From Pseudomonas lurida (GTDB taxonomy: Bacteria; Pseudomonadota; Gammaproteobacteria; Pseudomonadales; Pseudomonadaceae): a DNA stretch of 64,000 bases. Location of the stretch: NCBI RefSeq assembly GCF_013522705.1, contig NZ_JAAMRE010000032.1, positions 22,000 through 85,999 on the forward strand, read 5' to 3'. The notes under the pieces were generated by a model that was given only the letters and a program-made list of their open reading frames with translations, was not told the origin of the DNA and did not search any database. Of this stretch, positions 48,532-56,149 are shown piece by piece. How positions within the stretch are numbered: position 1 is the stretch's first letter; each line of letters opens with the position of its first letter. Position numbers and translations under genes: made by a program.

Positions 48532-49020
48532 ATGGCAGTCGATATGTTTTTGAAACTGGGCGATATCAAGGGTGAATCACGGGACCAGGCCCATCGCGAC
48601 GAGATTGATATCACCGAATGGGCGTGGGGGCTGTCGCAGACCGGGTCAATGCATTCAGGCACCGGCGGGGGCACGGGCAAGGTCAACATTGCCAACCTGA
48701 ACCTGAAAAAGCCGCTGGATAAATCCAGCCCTAACCTGATGATGGCCTGCGCCAGCGGCAAGCATTATCCCGAAGCACGATTGGTGGTGCGCAAAGCGGG
48801 CGGTTCCAGCCCAGTGGAGTATCTGGTGATCACCCTGAAGGAAGTGATGGTGGTGTCCTACGGCACCGGTGCCAATAATCAGGACGATGTGCTCTTCGAC
48901 AGCATCGCCTTGAATTTCGCCACCGTTGACGTCAGCTACCAAGCTCAGAAAGCCGATGGTGCCAAGGAGGGTGGGCCCGTGAGGTTCGGCTGGAATATCC
49001 GGCAGAACGTGAAGGCCTGA
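48532..49020 (+). CDS. hcp: Hcp-family type VI secretion tube protein
   Basis: 162 residues starting MAVDMFLKLGDIKGESRD, with the Hcp1 beta-barrel pattern (EIDITEWAWGLSQTGSMHSG, VNIANLNLKKPLDKSSPNLM, then EYLVITLKEVMVVSYGTG). Hexameric Hcp forms the type VI inner tube and carries small effectors in its lumen. AAGGA stands 7 bases before the ATG. No other type VI structural gene is in the window, so this is an orphan hcp. Confidence 0.92.
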   Translation: MAVDMFLKLGDIKGESRDQAHRDEIDITEWAWGLSQTGSMHSGTGGGTGKVNIANLNLKKPLDKSSPNLMMACASGKHYPEARLVVRKAGGSSPVEYLVITLKEVMVVSYGTGANNQDDVLFDSIALNFATVDVSYQAQKADGAKEGGPVRFGWNIRQNVKA

Positions 49021-49028
49021 AGTCGCTC

Positions 49029-49802
49029 TCATAGCGGCGAAGCACGGGCGGGTTGATGAAAATCAATCCCCACGTGGTTGGGTACGCCGCGTCCTCGCAC
49101 CGCCAGTTGCACCGCGTCGTCGTTGATCCGGCGCCGCTGTGGCCAGAGCCAGGCGAGCACATCCGGGGCCAATTGGCCAATGCCGATAAAGCGTTCGACG
49201 CCGGGAATGCAACCAACCTGGATCAATTCCAAGTGGCGTGGTGCTCGGTCCAGGCCTGCCAGGGCGCGAATCAGGAACAGTTGATCGTAGGCGTCCGCTT
49301 CGCACCACAGTACGCTCGGTGCATCGTCGGCCAGGGCGTGCAGGTGCTGGTATTCGTTGTCGACCCGCTGCGCCACGGTGGTCAGATCCATTGCAAAGGT
49401 CTGGCTGATGAAGGCGCTGCGCAGGGCACGAAATTCCTCGGCGGGCAGGTCGCGTACCGGGCCCATGCACAGCGGATCGGTGAGCATACGGAACTGGCCC
49501 TGGAACCCGGCCAGTTGCAAGGTATGGGCGATGTCACTGCCGCAGCGCCAATGGGTGGTGCGGGCTTCGTCGCTGGCTTGGAAGTTGGGATGGCGCGCGG
49601 CGAAGTCGAGGGCGTCGACATGGGCCTTGAGTTTGGGCCAACTGCTGAAACCCAATTGTTTGGCGATTTGCCATTGGGCCTGGGACAAGGTTGCGTGAGC
49701 GTCGTGGGCTTTCAGGCGTGTCAGCAGTTCCTTGGCGCGCTTGCGCTGCTGCTCAAGGTTGAGGCGGCCATCGGTGGTGGAGGTAATGGGACGTTGCGAC
49801 AT
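49029..49802 (-). CDS. DUF1835-domain protein
   Basis: 257 residues. The N-terminal 60 residues (LEQQRKRAKELLTRLKAHDA, LGFSSWPKLKAHVDAL) resemble an ankyrin-like repeat found in front of DUF1835. The middle (WRCGSDIAHTLQLAGFQGQF, then DPLCMGPVRDLPAEEFRALR) is the DUF1835 signature. The last 25 residues look unlike the family, which usually continues; a frame change near 49110 is possible. Ends 8 bp from the convergent hcp stop. Function unknown. Confidence 0.65.
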   Translation of the reverse strand: MSQRPITSTTDGRLNLEQQRKRAKELLTRLKAHDAHATLSQAQWQIAKQLGFSSWPKLKAHVDALDFAARHPNFQASDEARTTHWRCGSDIAHTLQLAGFQGQFRMLTDPLCMGPVRDLPAEEFRALRSAFISQTFAMDLTTVAQRVDNEYQHLHALADDAPSVLWCEADAYDQLFLIRALAGLDRAPRHLELIQVGCIPGVERFIGIGQLAPDVLAWLWPQRRRINDDAVQLAVRGRGVPNHVGIDFHQPARASPL

Positions 49803-49983
49803 ACGAGCTCCTTGCGCTTACCTTTTCCGCTGTCAGGTGGGGAGTCGTAGAAATCGAGTGGGTGATGCGATGTCCTGGGCGCAGCCCTTTCCGCGGAAGG
49901 TGGCGTGGATCGCGCCAGGGCGCAAATATAGGCAGTGTGCCAGGCGATTGCAAGGCGGCCCTGGCGCGCAGGGCCGCTCTGGC

Positions 49984-51060
49984 TTACTGGTCCTGGCGCG
50001 CGTCCAGGGTCTTCTGGTGCTCGGCCAGGAACGGTTGCTCTGCCGGGTCGAAGCGGTCGATCCCGGCGGTGAAACGGTGCCAGTACGGGTACAACGGCTG
50101 GCGCCGCGTGGCGGCTTCGATGCGGGAGGATTGTTCCTCGCTGAGTTTCAACTCGGTGGCCGCCAGGTTGTCGCGCAGGTGTTCCTCGGTGCGCGCGCCG
50201 ACGATCAACGAGGTGATGCCCGGACGATCCTTGAGCCACGCCAGGCACGTACGCGCCACTGAAACGCCGTGCTCATCGCCCACGGCGGCGAGGGTTTCGA
50301 TGATGTCCAGGGCGCGTTCCTGGTCGTGCACATAGGGTTCCGGCCAATCGCTGCCCTGGCGGGTGTTGGCCGGCGGCTTGTGCCCTCGGCGGGTCGAACC
50401 GGTCAGCAGGCCTTCGCCCATCGGTCCCCATACCAGGGTGCCTACGTGCTGATCGAGGGCCAGCGGCAGCAACTCATATTCGGCCTCGCGGGATTCCGGT
50501 GTGTAGTAGATCTGTTGCGTGATGGGTTTGAGCATGCCGTGCAACTCGGCTTTGCCCAGGGTTTTCATCATCTGCCAGGCCGTGAAGTTGCTGGTGCCGA
50601 AGTAGCGGATCTTGCCCGAGCCGACCAACAGCCGCAGGGCTTCGAGGGTCTCCTCGATGGGCGTCATGCCGTCCCAGTTGTGCAATTGATACAGGTCGAT
50701 ATGGTCGGTGCCGAGGCGCTTCAGGCTGGCCTCGCACGCGCGAATCAGGTGGTAGCGCGAGGAACCGGAGTTGTTCGGGTTGTTGTCCACCGGGCTGCGC
50801 CCCTTGGTGGCCAACAGGATGTCGTGACGCTTGTCGCCCAGGGCTTTGCCCACGACTTCTTCGGCCAGGCCGTGGGAGTAGAGGTCGGCGGTGTCGACCA
50901 TGTTCACCCCGGCGTCGAATGCGATGTCGAACATACGCCTGGCCTGGGGCACGTCGACGGCGCCACATTTTTCAAACTCGGCGCGCCCGCCGAACGGCAC
51001 GGTGCCCAGGATGATTTCGGACACCAGCAGACCCGAATGGCCCAGTTGTCGATATTGCAT
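49984..51060 (-). CDS. Aldo/keto reductase
   Basis: 358 residues from the ATG at 51060 with AGGAGG four bases upstream. It is a TIM-barrel NADPH-dependent oxidoreductase: the catalytic Asp/Tyr region is MVDTADLYSHG, Lys lies in LLATKGRS, His in DLYQLHNWDG, and the cofactor-binding end is SLIVGARTEEHLRDNLAA. It belongs to the branch that reduces small aldehydes and ketones; no specific substrate is suggested. It is monocistronic and divergent from the GST gene. Confidence 0.9.
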   Translation of the reverse strand: MQYRQLGHSGLLVSEIILGTVPFGGRAEFEKCGAVDVPQARRMFDIAFDAGVNMVDTADLYSHGLAEEVVGKALGDKRHDILLATKGRSPVDNNPNNSGSSRYHLIRACEASLKRLGTDHIDLYQLHNWDGMTPIEETLEALRLLVGSGKIRYFGTSNFTAWQMMKTLGKAELHGMLKPITQQIYYTPESREAEYELLPLALDQHVGTLVWGPMGEGLLTGSTRRGHKPPANTRQGSDWPEPYVHDQERALDIIETLAAVGDEHGVSVARTCLAWLKDRPGITSLIVGARTEEHLRDNLAATELKLSEEQSSRIEAATRRQPLYPYWHRFTAGIDRFDPAEQPFLAEHQKTLDARQDQ

Positions 51061-51319
51061 GTCGCCTCCTGCAAAAACGTTGAACGTGAAGTTCTGAGCC
51101 ATGGGGGCCGCGATAGTTTGAATTTTTTACCTGAAATCGCGCTGCCGCCCCTGTGGCGGTGGGGCAGCCAACGCCCTTCAACTGATTGACACCCTCACCG
51201 ACATAGGCGTGTGATTGTTTCGCAGGGTGAAATGCTCGATTGTGAATCGTGGTGATTCCTCCGGCGGCGGCAGCGCTGGAAGATGGTCAGCGTTGCCTAC
51301 CCCACTTTTGGAGCCTGTC

Positions 51320-51952
51320 ATGTCTCAGTCTGCGATCAAACTCTATGGTTTTCCGTTGTCCGGTCATTCCCATCGCGTGGAGTTGATGCTGTCGTTGTTG
51401 GGGCTGCCCAGTGAATTCATTCTGGTGGACCTCAAGCAAGGCGCTCATAAAACCGAGGAGTTCCTTGCCAATATCAACAGTTTCGGCCAGGTGCCGGCGA
51501 TCGATGATGGCGGCACCGTGCTTGCCGACTCCAATGCAATTCTGGTGTACCTGGCAAGCCAATACGGCAACGGCCAATGGCTGCCGAGCGACCCGGTCGG
51601 CCAGGCGCGGGTTCAGCGCTGGCTGTCGGCCGCCGCCGGACCGCTGCACGCCGGACCTGCCACCGCGCGCTTGGCGGTGGTGTTTGGCGCCGATGTGGAT
51701 GCGCCGTTGGCCATCCGCCGTGCCCACGCCTTGCTGCACCTGCTGGAGCAGCAACTAAGCCAGACGCCGTTTTTGGTCGGTGAGCAACCGAGCATCGCCG
51801 ACGTCGCTTTTTACAGCTACGTGGCCCACGCGCCGGAAGGCAATGTGTCGCTGGCCGACTACCCTCAGGTACGCACCTGGCTCGGGCGCATTGAAGCCTT
51901 GCCGGGTTTTGTGGGCATGCCCCGCACGGCCGCCGGGCTGCAATCCAGTTAA
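51320..51952 (+). CDS. Glutathione S-transferase family protein
   Basis: 210 residues from the ATG at 51320 (GGAG upstream). The N-terminal thioredoxin-like domain (KLYGFPLSGHSHRVELMLSL, GQVPAIDDGGTVLADSNAIL) has the Ser-containing active loop and the glutathione-binding ADSNAI segment. The C-terminal helical domain includes VGEQPSIADVAFYSYVAHAP. It conjugates or reduces electrophiles. A LysR gene starts 10 bp downstream, so the pair is probably co-transcribed. Confidence 0.9.
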   Translation: MSQSAIKLYGFPLSGHSHRVELMLSLLGLPSEFILVDLKQGAHKTEEFLANINSFGQVPAIDDGGTVLADSNAILVYLASQYGNGQWLPSDPVGQARVQRWLSAAAGPLHAGPATARLAVVFGADVDAPLAIRRAHALLHLLEQQLSQTPFLVGEQPSIADVAFYSYVAHAPEGNVSLADYPQVRTWLGRIEALPGFVGMPRTAAGLQSS

Positions 51953-51961
51953 GGAGCACCG

Positions 51962-52882
51962 ATGGACCGATTTCACGAGATGCAGGTGTTTCTGGCGGTC
52001 GCCGAGGAGCAGGGCTTTGCCGCTGCGGCGCGGCGTTTGAACACGTCGCCGCCGAGCGTGACCCGCGCCATCGCCGCCATGGAGCAACGCCTCGGCACGC
52101 AGTTGCTGGCGCGTACCACCCGCAGCCTGCACCTGACTGAAGCCGGCCAGCGTTATCTGGAAGATTGCCGGCGCATCCTCGCCGAGCTGGACGAGGCCGA
52201 GGAAGCGGCGGCGGGCAGTTATGCCAACCCCTGGGGCCACCTCACGCTGACCGCCCCGGTGCTGTTCGGCGAGCTGTATGTGGCACCGCTGCTGGGTGAG
52301 TATCTCGACCGCTTCCCCCAGGTGACGATCAACGCGCTGCTGGTCGACCGTGTGGTGAACATGGCCGATGAAGGCGTCGATGTGGCCGTGCGTATCGGCC
52401 ACCTGCATGAGACGGGGCAACAGGCGATCAAGGTTGGCGAGGTGCGCCGCGTGGTATGCGCCGCGCCGGGGTATCTGGATCAGCATGGCCGGCCCGACCA
52501 TCCCGCGCAGTTGCGCGAGGCGACGATCGCCACCTCATCCGCCAGCCAGGTGGTCAGTGAATGGCAATTCGTCGACAACGGCCGGCCGCTGGCGGTGTCG
52601 ATCACGCCGCGGCTGGTGGTTTCGGCGAATAACGCGGCGATCAACCTGGCGCGCCTGGGCTGGGGGATGACGCGAGTGTTGTCCTACCAGGTCGCGGCGG
52701 CGGTGGCGGCCGGCGAACTGGAGATTGTCCTCGAGGCCTTCGAGCCGCCGCCACTGCCGATCCAAGTGGTGTTCCACAACCGTAGGCGCGTGCCCGCCAG
52801 GATCAACAGTTTTGTCGATTTTCTCAGCCAGCGCCTGAGCCAGGATGCTGCGTTGAACCCGCCCAACGGGCGTCGTCATTGA
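51962..52882 (+). CDS. LysR-family regulator
   Basis: 306 residues: N-terminal HTH (MQVFLAVAEEQGFAAAARRL, then VTRAIAAMEQRLGTQLLART) and an effector-binding domain of the CrgA/DmlR-like group (GHLTLTAPVLFGELYVAPLL). It lies 10 bp after the GST gene and overlaps the second LysR gene by 1 bp. It may respond to an electrophile or aromatic compound handled by the GST, an inference from order only. Confidence 0.9.
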   Translation: MDRFHEMQVFLAVAEEQGFAAAARRLNTSPPSVTRAIAAMEQRLGTQLLARTTRSLHLTEAGQRYLEDCRRILAELDEAEEAAAGSYANPWGHLTLTAPVLFGELYVAPLLGEYLDRFPQVTINALLVDRVVNMADEGVDVAVRIGHLHETGQQAIKVGEVRRVVCAAPGYLDQHGRPDHPAQLREATIATSSASQVVSEWQFVDNGRPLAVSITPRLVVSANNAAINLARLGWGMTRVLSYQVAAAVAAGELEIVLEAFEPPPLPIQVVFHNRRRVPARINSFVDFLSQRLSQDAALNPPNGRRH

Positions 52883-53748
52883 TGGAGCGCTATCGCGATA
52901 TGCAACTATTCGTCGCGCTGGCCGGGCAACCGAGCCTGGCATCGGCGGCGCGCGCCCTTGGGGTCTCCGGCCCGACGCTGGTGCGCGCGATGGCCCGCCT
53001 GGAGGCGCGCCTGGGTGTCGCCCTGTTGCTGCGCAGTACGCAGGGAGTCCGCCTGACCAACGCCGGTGACGCCTACCTGGCCGACTGTGTGCGGCTGCTG
53101 GCCGCCGTCGACGCCGCCGAAGCATCGGCCAAGGGCTTGCAGATACAAGTCCAGGGCACCCTGCGGGTGTGCATGCCGCTGTTGTTCAGTCGTTATGCGA
53201 TGGCGCCGGTGTTGGCCGGCTATTTGGTGCGCTACCCCGATGTGCGTCTGCTGGCGCGGTATCAGGACGCCCACCCTAACCTGCATGAAGAGGGCGTGGA
53301 TGTGGCGATCCTGGTGGGCGAGTTGCCCAACTCGTCGCTGATCGCGCGGCCGCTCGGGCAGGTGCGGCCTATCCTCTGCGCCAGCCCCGATTACCTGGCG
53401 GTCCATGGCGAACCCCGGCACCCGGATGAACTCAAGCAGCATCGCCTGATCGCCAGTGCGGACCCGCAGGACCCCTTCAGGGCGCGCGCACGCCTGACGT
53501 GCTCCACGGTGCAAGGCGCGATCAACGCCGCCGTGCAGGGCGCGGGGCTGCTGCAGTGCCTCAGTTACCCGGTGCATGAGCATGTGCTCAGCGGAGCCCT
53601 GCGCCAGGTGCTGCGGGACTTCGAAGGGCCACCGCTGCCGGTGCAGGTGGTGTACCGCGAGGGCCGGCATGCGCCGATGCGCGTGCGCAGTTTTGTCGAG
53701 CACTGTGTGAGCACGTTGCGCGGGCATCCGGCATTTCAGTTGGCGTAA
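52882..53748 (+). CDS. Second LysR-family regulator
   Basis: 288 residues from an ATG at 52882 overlapping the previous stop (TGATG). HTH MQLFVALAGQPSLASAARAL with LVRAMARLEARLGVALLLRS, and a LysR substrate domain, are similar in plan to the preceding regulator (both have PLPIQVVF/PLPVQVVY near the end). Tandem LysR genes may come from an old duplication and could form a cascade or heteromer. It ends 78 bp before the flavoprotein gene. Confidence 0.88.
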   Translation: MERYRDMQLFVALAGQPSLASAARALGVSGPTLVRAMARLEARLGVALLLRSTQGVRLTNAGDAYLADCVRLLAAVDAAEASAKGLQIQVQGTLRVCMPLLFSRYAMAPVLAGYLVRYPDVRLLARYQDAHPNLHEEGVDVAILVGELPNSSLIARPLGQVRPILCASPDYLAVHGEPRHPDELKQHRLIASADPQDPFRARARLTCSTVQGAINAAVQGAGLLQCLSYPVHEHVLSGALRQVLRDFEGPPLPVQVVYREGRHAPMRVRSFVEHCVSTLRGHPAFQLA

Positions 53749-53826
53749 CAGTGGATTGCCGCAGGTGGTGATTCCCTCGTTGCGTGTCCGGGCGCAGCAT
53801 TCACCTATTCCTGCTGGAGGTGACCC

Positions 53827-54753
53827 ATGAACACTCTCGAACAATCCCCTTGGCACGCCGGCGAACGGCAGATGCAGCAGAGCGCCGGCGTCGCCGAGCG
53901 CATGGCGGTGACCGGGCCCAAGGTCATTCGCGACCACTTGCCCGAGCAGCATCGGGATTTCTACCCGCTGCTGCCATACCTCGTGCTCGGCGTGGTCGAT
54001 GGGCAAGGCACGCCTTGGGCAACGCTCGTGGAGGGTGCGCCAGGCTTCGTACACTCGCCCGACCCGCAGCGCCTGCAGATCGACAGCCTGCCGTCGGCCA
54101 CCGACCCTGCCCGCGCGGGGTTGCACCAGGGTGCCTCGGTCGGCGTGCTCGGCATCGACCTCAATACCCGTCGCCGCAACCGCATGAACGGGCGCCTCGG
54201 CGCCCTTGACCCTGACGGATTTTCGGTCGATGTGGTGCACACCTTCGGCAATTGCCCCAAGTACATCCAACTGCGCTCTGTCGAAGGCGTCGCGCGCAAA
54301 CCCGGCAACGCGGTTGAGCGCAGCGATCACCTGGACGCCGCCGCGCAGCACCTGATTCGCAGCGCCGACACCTTCTTCGTCGCCACCTACGTGGACACCG
54401 ACGGCGAGCGCGCGGTGGACGTTTCCCACCGGGGCGGCAACACCGGTTTCGTGCGCGTCGAGGGCAACGTGCTGACCATTCCCGATTACGCCGGCAACCT
54501 GTTCTTCAACACCCTGGGCAACCTGGCGGCCAACCCGGTGGCAGGGCTGTTGTTTATCGATTTCGACACCGGGGATGTGCTGCAGCTTGCCGGACGCACC
54601 GCGCTGATCCTCGACGGCCCGCAGGTGGCGCTGTTTGAGGGAGCCCAGCGCGTGTGGACGGTGACGGTGGAACACGTCGCACGTCGCCCTGCCGCGCTGG
54701 CATTACGCTGGCGGTTTGCGGAATTTTCGCCGTTCAGTCTGGCGATGGGATGA
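53827..54753 (+). CDS. Pyridoxamine 5'-phosphate oxidase-like flavoprotein
   Basis: 308 residues with the split-barrel FMN-binding fold: LPYLVLGVVDGQGTPWATLV, then DTFFVATYVDTDGERAVDVS and FVRVEGNVLTIPDYAGNLFF. Members of this group reduce flavin-linked or quinone substrates; some have fused ferredoxin domains, absent here. AGGTGACC precedes the ATG. It follows the two LysR genes on the same strand, which may regulate it. Confidence 0.85.
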   Translation: MNTLEQSPWHAGERQMQQSAGVAERMAVTGPKVIRDHLPEQHRDFYPLLPYLVLGVVDGQGTPWATLVEGAPGFVHSPDPQRLQIDSLPSATDPARAGLHQGASVGVLGIDLNTRRRNRMNGRLGALDPDGFSVDVVHTFGNCPKYIQLRSVEGVARKPGNAVERSDHLDAAAQHLIRSADTFFVATYVDTDGERAVDVSHRGGNTGFVRVEGNVLTIPDYAGNLFFNTLGNLAANPVAGLLFIDFDTGDVLQLAGRTALILDGPQVALFEGAQRVWTVTVEHVARRPAALALRWRFAEFSPFSLAMG

Positions 54754-54782
54754 CCGCTCTTGCGGCAAGCCCGCGCCACGCC

Positions 54783-55613
54783 TTACCCCGTACCGTATCC
54801 AGACTCACCGGTGCCGATCATCCACTTGGCCAGACCATGCCGGCCACTCACGCCCAGTTTGGCGGCGGCGCGTTTGAGGTAGGTTTCGATCGAGCTGTTT
54901 TTCACGCTGAGTTTTTCCGCCAGCTGCGGCACGGTGCCGCCCGTTAACAAACCCAGGCATACCTCTTGCTCGCGCGCCGACAGGCTGATGTCGTCCAGGG
55001 ACAGGCGCTGGTAGAACGCCTGCTGCAGGTGCGAGGGTTGCGACAGCGCGAGGCCCGGTTCGGGCGGGGGGCACGGTGCCTGGCGCAGCAGGTGGGCGTG
55101 GTGTTCGAGCAACGGCAGCAAGGTCTCGGACAGGCGCTTGAGAAACGACAACTGGCTCAAGGAAAACCCACGTTCGGTGCACGGGCGGGAGAACGATATC
55201 ACCCAGCGCCTGTCGCCCTGGCGTGACACCAGGTGGCACTGGTGCAGGTTGTCCCAGGGTTGCGAGCTGTTGAGCCTGGCGTTCATTTGAATCAGCAGCG
55301 GGTCCTGCATGTCGAGCATGGCTCGCCACAGCGGGTGGTCTGGGCCCGAAGGCAAGCGTAAGGGGCGTGCGGGATGCTGGCCGGCGCTGCCCAGCCGCTT
55401 GATATCGATGACGCGTTCGTGCGGTTCATCCAGGGTGCATTCACTGAGATCGACGCAGTGGATCGGCACCCATTTGTTCACCAGATGCAGCAGGTGCTCG
55501 GCGAACCGGGCGTGCCCGCTATGGGCAATGACCTCGCCCAGTTCTGCGTAAAACGGCGTGTTCTCAGGTTGGCTGGTCGGGGGCGCGGGCCGCTGTGTGT
55601 CGAGATCGGGCAC
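54783..55613 (-). CDS. LuxR-type (HTH) regulator, start uncertain
   Basis: About 276 residues from the GTG at 55613; the frame stays open to an ATG at 55757, but that extension lacks a ribosome site. The C-terminal LuxR HTH is clear (LSAREQEVCLGLLTGGTVPQ, then SVKNSSIETYLKRAAAKLGV). The N-terminal part (VIAHSGHARFAEHLLHLVNK) does not look like an acyl-homoserine-lactone domain, so this is not an obvious quorum-sensing receptor. It converges on the flavoprotein gene. Ligand and targets unknown. Confidence 0.8.
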   Translation of the reverse strand: MPDLDTQRPAPPTSQPENTPFYAELGEVIAHSGHARFAEHLLHLVNKWVPIHCVDLSECTLDEPHERVIDIKRLGSAGQHPARPLRLPSGPDHPLWRAMLDMQDPLLIQMNARLNSSQPWDNLHQCHLVSRQGDRRWVISFSRPCTERGFSLSQLSFLKRLSETLLPLLEHHAHLLRQAPCPPPEPGLALSQPSHLQQAFYQRLSLDDISLSAREQEVCLGLLTGGTVPQLAEKLSVKNSSIETYLKRAAAKLGVSGRHGLAKWMIGTGESGYGTG

Positions 55614-56149
55614 CGTTAATGGCCACCCTGAGGCCTTGCCGCCGCTCTGCGCTGTAGAGAGCGAGGTAGACGTTGGAGATTTGGTTGACCCATAAAAACC
55701 TGATCCTACGTATCCAGCTGAAAGGAGGTACACAACGTGCCATAAAAACCACGTCATTAATTGGACGTTTCTGACGGTTCTTTCCGGACATGAATCAGCG
55801 AACGAGTCTGGATGTATTGATTAACTGTTTGAAAATAATAGATAAATATCCAGATCACTGCGCACGTTGTGCACGTGGTGCGATTTATCGAGTAGGCAAT
55901 TTCCTACAGGAATTTAATCGTTTCAGCCGTCAGGCTTCATGGATACCCGATCCATCCGTTTGGATGTTGCGGCCGGGAGGGGGAGGGCGCGAGCTGCTCA
56001 ACTCAGGGCAAACGAGGAATGAACGCCCGGCTGCCGTCCTGGCGTACATGAAACAGCCGTTCGCCATTGTCCGGTTGTGTGGTGACCACCTGATGGTCCA
56101 CGGCGAGGTTAGCCAAGGGCGCCGCGGTCGGTCCTGAAAAAGCGCGGCA
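55614..56149. other. Intergenic region upstream of the LuxR-type gene
   Basis: About 530 bp without a convincing gene. CATAAAAACC occurs at 55691-55700 and again at 55741-55750, exactly 50 bp apart. The plus-strand frame 55790-56137 has atypical composition and no homologue I recognise. A short minus frame (56003-56116) starting with TTG is also unproven. Confidence 0.5.

Noticed and set aside
55695..55720. lux-box-like dyad near CTGATCCTACGTATCCAG
   Set aside because: Only the TACGTA centre is symmetric; the arms do not pair well, and the nearby regulator lacks an autoinducer-binding look.
56003..56116. A 37-codon minus-strand frame downstream of arnT starting with TTG
   Set aside because: Its residues look fairly protein-like, but there is no ribosome site and it is too short to judge.
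55790..56137. A 115-codon plus-strand frame in the arnT/LuxR gap
   Set aside because: Irregular composition, no ribosome site, no domain.
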